Assembly (NCBI GenBank): GCA_030635485.1
Contig: DAOVYS010000023.1
Span: 1 to 18,422 of the forward strand
Length of the DNA: 18,422 nt
Reading direction: 5' to 3'
DNA from: Pseudomonadota bacterium
Lineage (GTDB): Bacteria; Desulfobacterota; Desulfobulbia; Desulfobulbales; DAOVYS01
Made by a program: the position numbers and the translations under genes
The notes under the pieces: model-generated
The model's database searches: none
What the model was told of the DNA's origin: nothing
Seen by the model: the letters and a program-made list of their open reading frames with translations, nothing else
In this document: positions 14,794 to 18,422 of the stretch, one piece after another
Layout: each line of letters opens with the position of its first letter
How positions within the stretch are numbered: the stretch's first letter is position 1

Positions 14794-14795
14794 TT

Positions 14796-16157
14796 ATGAC
14801 CGGCAAGGCTCCCATGACGAGTTTTCAGAAAATGAGAGGCGGTGATGCATCTCTTGACGCACCATTACTTTTTAAAAACGGCAGAATCATTGATCCTGCA
14901 AATAGGTTGGATTTAAATGGGGACCTTTTTATTGAGAATGGAAGGATCTCATGGGTGAGGCCGTCTGACAAGGAATCGTCCACAGTGCCGGATGATACGC
15001 GCACTATTGATCTTGACGGCAGATGGATACTTCCCGGTTTCATTGACATGCACGTGCATCTGCGGGAACCTGGCGAGGAGTATAAGGAGACCATTGAAAG
15101 CGGCTCAAAATCGGCTGCGGCAGGAGGTTTTTGTGGTGTGGCCTGTATGCCTAACACGATTCCTGTGAATGATTGTGAGGCAGTGACCTCATTTATTAAG
15201 GCCAGGGCGCGTAACGGTTATTGCCGGGTTTATCCCGTGGGCGCAATCAGCAAAGGCGGAAAGGGAGAGGCCCTTGCTGAATTTGGTGAAATGAGAACGG
15301 CAGGCGCTGTTGCAGTCTCTGATGATGGTCGTCCTGTCAGTGATAGTCAGTTAATGAGAAGGGCGCTTGAATACTGTGCCTGCCATAACCTCTTGCTCAT
15401 ATCGCATTCGGAAGACCTGAATTTAAGCCGGAACGGTGTTATGAACGAAGGCCCTCTTTCCACAAAGATGGGCCTGCGGGGCATTCCGAGATCCGCCGAG
15501 GAGGTCATGGTTTATCGCGATCTTTCTTTGGCTGAATTTGCGAAGCGTCCGGTTCATATTGCCCATGTGAGTACCAGAGAATCGGTGAGCCTGATTCGAA
15601 GGGCCAAGGCCGGAGGCTGTCCGGTGACCGCTGAGACGGCTCCTCATTATTTCACGCTTACCGAGGATGCTGTAGAAGGTTATAACACCAGGGCAAAGAT
15701 GAGTCCGCCTTTGCGAACAGGCGATGATGTCGAGGCAATCCGGGAAGGGCTTAGGGATGGAACTATTGACGCGATTGCAACCGATCACGCCCCGCACAGC
15801 GATTTTGAAAAGGATGTGGAGTTCGAATTTGCGGCAAACGGTATAATTGGGCTGGAAACCGCAATACCGCTGGCTCTTGCCTTGGTAAGGGATGAAATAT
15901 TCAACGTTACGAGGCTGGTCGAACTTCTGTCTCTCAATCCAGCCCGGATTCTGGGTGTTGAAGGCGGTTCTTTAAGTCCCGGTTCCCGTGCTGACGTAAC
16001 GGTCATTGATCCGGATACGGAGTTTGTCTACACCAAGGAGGAAGTAGTCTCAAAAAGCAGAAATTCGCCGTTTTTGGGCAGTGAGTTGAAGGGCAGGGCT
16101 GTACTCACTATTGTCGGGGGGAGGATTACCTTTTGCGGTGAAGAATTCCAGCGGTAG
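14796..16157 (+). CDS. pyrC: Dihydroorotase, class I (PyrC)
   Basis: Zinc amidohydrolase that cyclises carbamoyl-aspartate to dihydroorotate, the step after PyrB. Start chosen at ATG 14796, which has an almost perfect Shine-Dalgarno GGGAGGTGA ending 6-7 bases upstream; a TTG two codons earlier is possible but overlaps the pyrB stop. 453 residues, typical of the class I (about 430 residue) type rather than the shorter E. coli type. The metal site is intact: HVH of DMHVHLREPG (H86, H88), conserved AETAPHYFTL, and ATDHAPH with D330. It is therefore probably an active enzyme and not the catalytically dead PyrC-prime homologue that partners some PyrB proteins. It converges with the flagellar rod-like gene, 11 bases apart. 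Confidence 0.96.
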   Translation: MTGKAPMTSFQKMRGGDASLDAPLLFKNGRIIDPANRLDLNGDLFIENGRISWVRPSDKESSTVPDDTRTIDLDGRWILPGFIDMHVHLREPGEEYKETIESGSKSAAAGGFCGVACMPNTIPVNDCEAVTSFIKARARNGYCRVYPVGAISKGGKGEALAEFGEMRTAGAVAVSDDGRPVSDSQLMRRALEYCACHNLLLISHSEDLNLSRNGVMNEGPLSTKMGLRGIPRSAEEVMVYRDLSLAEFAKRPVHIAHVSTRESVSLIRRAKAGGCPVTAETAPHYFTLTEDAVEGYNTRAKMSPPLRTGDDVEAIREGLRDGTIDAIATDHAPHSDFEKDVEFEFAANGIIGLETAIPLALALVRDEIFNVTRLVELLSLNPARILGVEGGSLSPGSRADVTVIDPDTEFVYTKEEVVSKSRNSPFLGSELKGRAVLTIVGGRITFCGEEFQR

Positions 16158-16168
16158 AAAAGGACTCT

Positions 16169-16522
16169 CTACCCCTTAATATCAAGAAGGCTGCCCAGCA
16201 TCTCGTCCTGAATCTGGATTGACATGATGTTGGCCTGGTAGAAGCGTCTGCTCAACATCATGTTGGGGAGTTCGTAGGTGAGCTCTACGTTGGATTTCTC
16301 TACCAGGGTTTCACCTTCAGACGTCTGCTCGTAGACAAGTGGTCCGGGGGTCTCGATTCTCTCCACATTGGGCTTAACTCCCTGAGGTTCTGCTTCCTCA
16401 AGAGTTACCCTGGTTTTCTTGTATCCATCCGTATTTATGTTTGCCGTGTTATTTGCCGAGGACTCGGCTTTTTTCTCAAAAGCGTGCAATCCCGCCAGCG
16501 CTGAATTTATTCCGGAGATCAT
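16169..16522 (-). CDS. Orphan flagellar rod/FlgC-like protein
   Basis: 117 residues carrying the two conserved ends of flagellar axial proteins. The N-terminal rod domain is at about 2-37 (SGINSALAGLHAFEKKAESS, then ANNTANINTDGYKK) and the C-terminal domain at about 76-117 (EKSNVELTYELPNMMLSRR, then FYQANI). In the family these ends form the paired helices that pack in the rod. The middle is very short (about 40 residues), so the protein is smaller than normal FlgC (about 135-140) and far smaller than FlgG. Strong AAGGAGGG precedes the ATG by 8 bases. No other flagellar gene is nearby, and a candidate sigma-28 promoter lies about 100 bases upstream. It could be a divergent FlgC, or a paralogue of unknown place in the rod. 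Confidence 0.82.
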   Translation of the reverse strand: MISGINSALAGLHAFEKKAESSANNTANINTDGYKKTRVTLEEAEPQGVKPNVERIETPGPLVYEQTSEGETLVEKSNVELTYELPNMMLSRRFYQANIMSIQIQDEMLGSLLDIKG

Positions 16523-16621
16523 TTTTGCGGCCCTCCTTCTTATTCGCTCCTGTCGCCAGGCATTTGAGCAGTTGAAACTATACCTGGTAAAAAATCGGCA
16601 ATTTCCACCTTATATTATTGC

Positions 16622-16649
16622 TTGTCGGCATTCTTTTCCGGAAACTTGA
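16622..16649 (-). promoter_or_regulatory. Candidate sigma-28 (FliA) promoter for the rod-like gene
   Basis: On the minus strand TCAAGTTT (16649-16642) and GCCGACAA (16629-16622) each match the FliA consensus (TAAAGTTT, GCCGATAA) at 7 of 8 positions, with a 12-base spacer against the usual 11. The position, about 100 bases before a flagellar-type gene, fits. The extra spacer base lowers certainty. Confidence 0.45.
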
Positions 16650-16748
16650 ATTTTTTTTATTTTTTTTAAAAAAAATTTGTGTAACTATCAAAAGTGGAAT
16701 GTATTGTTGGTTGATGCCGTTTTTTTAGCCCCCTTTAGGAGAGTTGCC

Positions 16749-17765
16749 ATGAAGGAAGCTGATCTTTATGAAGTGGTAGACCAGGAAAAACAGTTGGTTC
16801 AGTGCCATTTATGCAATCACCATTGCCTGATAAAGGAGGGAAGCCGGGGGCGTTGCCGGGTGCGGGAAAATCAGGCCGGAAAACTCCAGAGTCTGGTGTA
16901 CGGACGGCTCGTCAGCGAACATATAGACCCTATAGAGAAAAAGCCTATATTTCACTTGAAACCGGGGTCGCTTTCATATTCAATTTCCACTGTGGGTTGC
17001 AATTTTAAATGTCTGCACTGCCAGAATTATGAGATATCACAGTACCCGCATATGCATTCAGGTCGAATCCCCGGGACAACCCGTTCGCCGGAATCAGTCG
17101 TAACCGCTGCAGCGCAGCAGAATTGTCAAAGTATCAGCTACACTTATGTTGAACCTACGATCTTTTTTGAATTTGCATATGAGACATCCCAACTGGCAAA
17201 TGCGGCTGGAATAAAAAACGTATTTGTCAGTAACGGCTATACAAGTCCAGAGGCCACAAGAAAGATCGCTCCTTATCTTGATGCAAACAATATCGACCTA
17301 AAAGCATTCAGTGAAAAATTTTATCATGATGTGTGCGGGGCTAAGCTTGCCCCTGTCCTGAAAACTATAAACCTTATGAAGGAGCTGGGAGTGTGGGTGG
17401 AGGTGACGACCTTGGTCATTCCAGGATGGAATGATTCAGACAATGAACTCAAAAGTATTGCTGATTTTATTACAGGTATTGATCCCGATATTCCATGGCA
17501 TGTAACGAGATATTATCCTACCTATAAAATGACGGATCGTCCTCCGACATCAGTGGCTGACCTGCTTCGGGCACGGGAGATCGGGCTTGAGGCCGGCTTG
17601 AAATATGTCTATGTGGGAAATATTCCGGGTCAAGGCGGCGAAGACACCTATTGCCCGAGTTGCAAAAAGGTCGTCATCCAGCGGACCGGATACCGAATTC
17701 AGACTGTAAACCTTGTTAACGGCGCCTGCAACTTTTGCGGTGCAACCATTGCCGGAATATTTTGA
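16749..17765 (+). CDS. amrS: AmmeMemoRadiSam-system radical SAM enzyme (AmrS)
   Basis: Radical S-adenosylmethionine protein related to pyruvate-formate-lyase activating enzymes. The family is usually partnered with AMMECR1 and MEMO1 homologues; its substrate is not established. Start chosen at ATG 16749 (338 residues), with AGGAGAG 5 bases upstream; earlier non-ATG starts add only poorly conserved residues. An N-terminal cysteine cluster CHLCNHHC (C19, C22, C26) with C36 precedes GRCRVREN. The [4Fe-4S]/SAM motif CNFKCLHC uses C84, C88 and C91. IEKKPIFHLKPGS and YTYVEPTIFFEF are family hallmarks. A C-terminal zinc-ribbon-like pair CPSC (302-305) and CNFC (327-330) closes the chain. No AMMECR1 or MEMO1 gene is in the window. 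Confidence 0.93.
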   Translation: MKEADLYEVVDQEKQLVQCHLCNHHCLIKEGSRGRCRVRENQAGKLQSLVYGRLVSEHIDPIEKKPIFHLKPGSLSYSISTVGCNFKCLHCQNYEISQYPHMHSGRIPGTTRSPESVVTAAAQQNCQSISYTYVEPTIFFEFAYETSQLANAAGIKNVFVSNGYTSPEATRKIAPYLDANNIDLKAFSEKFYHDVCGAKLAPVLKTINLMKELGVWVEVTTLVIPGWNDSDNELKSIADFITGIDPDIPWHVTRYYPTYKMTDRPPTSVADLLRAREIGLEAGLKYVYVGNIPGQGGEDTYCPSCKKVVIQRTGYRIQTVNLVNGACNFCGATIAGIF

Positions 17766-17868
17766 GTCGGCTAGAGCTGCAATACGTTCACCGAATGCCC
17801 GATATTCCCCATTTGATCATGGTTTTGAAGAAAGGAGACAAATGAGGTCAACGGCAGATGGTCGCTTG

Positions 17869-17943
17869 GTTCACCCCTTTTTTCGCCATTCCGGTATAAA
17901 GACCGTTCCCCCTGATAGGCAAATCCTTTGGTAAGGGGTGAAC
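17869..17943. repeat. Inverted repeat downstream of amrS
   Basis: GTTCACCCCTT (17869-17879) and AAGGGGTGAAC (17933-17943) are exact 11-bp inverted arms around a 53-base loop. Weaker pairing (TCGCTT with AAGCGA) continues outside them. The arms share the letters GTTCACC with the GTAA-ended family but lack its GTAA tip and core, so the relationship is unproven. The remaining amrS-tRNA spacer shows only the terminator described separately. Confidence 0.45.
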
Positions 17944-17990
17944 GGCATCAAAGCGAAGACCGTCAATCAGTGTCCGTTAAGAAGTTGCAT

Positions 17991-18025
17991 AAAAAAAAGC
18001 CCGACACTAAAGTGCCGGGCTTTTT
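17991..18025 (-). terminator. Intrinsic terminator of tRNA-Ser (possibly bidirectional)
   Basis: On the minus strand the hairpin GCCCGGCACT / AGTGTCGGGC (18020-17999), with a 2-base loop and one G-U pair, is followed by eight T residues. The G-U pair forms only in the minus-strand RNA (the plus-strand RNA would have an A-C mismatch), so the primary direction is tRNA-Ser. Five T residues on the other side may also stop amrS transcripts. Confidence 0.88.
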
Positions 18026-18030
18026 CCATC

Positions 18031-18122
18031 TGGCGGAGAGAGAGGGATTCGAACCCTCGGTGGAGTATAACCCCCACACTCGCTTAGCAGGCGAGCACCT
18101 TCAGCCGCTCGGTCATCTCTCC
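18031..18122 (-). tRNA. tRNA-Ser (anticodon GCU)
   Basis: Class II tRNA reading AGC/AGU codons. Acceptor stem GGAGAGA / TCTCTCC, discriminator G and encoded CCA (18033-18031). Anticodon stem CTCGC / GCGAG around loop CTGCTAA gives anticodon GCT. The long variable arm typical of serine tRNAs is present, followed by the T-loop GGTTCGAATCC. It aligns well with E. coli tRNA-Ser(GCU). A terminator follows 5 bases after the CCA; a palindromic repeat begins 19 bases upstream of the 5-prime end. Confidence 0.97.
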
Positions 18123-18140
18123 GGGAAAGGAAGTCTGTTT

Positions 18141-18282
18141 GTAACTGTTCTGCAGCACTCCATAGGAAGACAATCAGGTCGCCCAGCATACTGATGATGT
18201 ATAGCTGATCAACCTGCTTGCCTCCCTATGCTATGAAGCGCCCCGCAGGAAGTGCCCTTGGGGTGCGCTGCAGAACAGTTAC
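18141..18282. repeat. 142-bp hairpin element (copy D of the GTAA-ended family) upstream of tRNA-Ser
   Basis: The ends GTAACTGTTCTGCAGC (18141-18156) and GCTGCAGAACAGTTAC (18267-18282) are a perfect 16-bp inverted repeat. Inner arms (18161-18179 and 18212-18230) pair at about 16 of 19 positions, so nearly the whole element can fold on itself. It contains the core GGAAGTGCCCTTGGGGT (18248-18264), identical to copy B. No clear target duplication and no open frame. Confidence 0.8.
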
Positions 18283-18422
18283 AGTTCGGTGGTTTTAGCT
18301 ATATTTCGGCATCACGCTGAATAGTTACGATTAATCAACGAGACCTCTTCCGAGGAAGATGGCTGATCCAACATAAATTGCAAACAAGCAGTGCAGGCAA
18401 TCAACATCCACAAAATATCTAC
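18283..18422. other. Window end, no gene seen
   Basis: 140 bases with no supported gene. The only visible structure is the short palindrome TCTTCC-GA-GGAAGA at 18346-18359, which has no T-tract. Confidence 0.4.

Noticed and set aside
14790..14795. TTG start for PyrC overlapping the pyrB stop
   Set aside because: The ATG at 14796 has a near-perfect Shine-Dalgarno at better spacing; the two extra residues have no support.
18031..18122. Selenocysteine or leucine tRNA for the long-variable-arm tRNA
   Set aside because: The anticodon is GCT and the acceptor stem is the normal 7 bp; it aligns throughout with tRNA-Ser(GCU).
1..18422. CRISPR array or defence system
   Set aside because: The repeats are few, palindromic, dispersed and of several unrelated families; there is no regular repeat-spacer pattern and no cas or defence gene.

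Overview
The window looks like chromosomal DNA from a Gram-negative, didermic bacterium, most plausibly a deltaproteobacterium (Desulfobacterota, Desulfobacterales-like). This is an inference. It rests on the gene mix (SecB, UvrA, a type IV pilus assembly operon with outer-membrane secretin, a class I dihydroorotase beside PyrB, an AmrS-type radical SAM enzyme), moderate GC coding DNA with AT-rich spacers, and an unusual load of short palindromic repeats. No rRNA or other taxonomic marker is present.

Layout, left to right. 1-190: a leader with a 15-bp perfect inverted repeat. 191-4376, plus strand: uvrA (excision repair), secB (export chaperone) and a lone cheY-like receiver; a 140-bp TA-flanked palindromic element lies between secB and cheY. 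4383-12288, minus strand: a type IV pilus operon read as pilM-pilN-pilO-pilP-(AMIN/N0/TPR protein)-(lipoprotein secretin)-(unknown lipoprotein), with a candidate promoter at 12342-12375. 12376-13146: about 770 bases of non-coding DNA ending in a 164-bp cruciform-type repeat. 13147-16157, plus strand: lepB, pyrB, pyrC. 16169-16522, minus strand: an orphan FlgC-like rod protein behind a candidate sigma-28 promoter. 16749-17765, plus strand: amrS. 18031-18122, minus strand: tRNA-Ser(GCU) with a clear intrinsic terminator.

Two things stand out. First, the PilQ function appears split. One protein carries the periplasmic PilQ modules (two AMIN-like domains and an N0 domain) but ends in TPR repeats. 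A separate, downstream MshL-like lipoprotein supplies the secretin barrel. Together with PilM, PilN, PilO and PilP they would form the trans-envelope alignment complex and outer-membrane pore of a pilus machine.

Second, one family of small non-autonomous palindromic elements occurs at four places (7087-7170, 11041-11218, 13777-13837, 18141-18282). The ends read GTAA-NN-GTTC and a GGAAGTGCCCTTGGGGT core is shared by the longer copies. Two copies are inserted exactly at gene ends inside the pil operon with recognisable target duplications: one supplies a new stop codon, the other duplicates the pilM stop region. A third overlaps the end of lepB and a fourth sits just upstream of the tRNA gene.

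Unrelated palindromic families occur at 17-75, 3751-3890 and 12971-13134. Most other open frames are antisense or shifted shadows of these genes.
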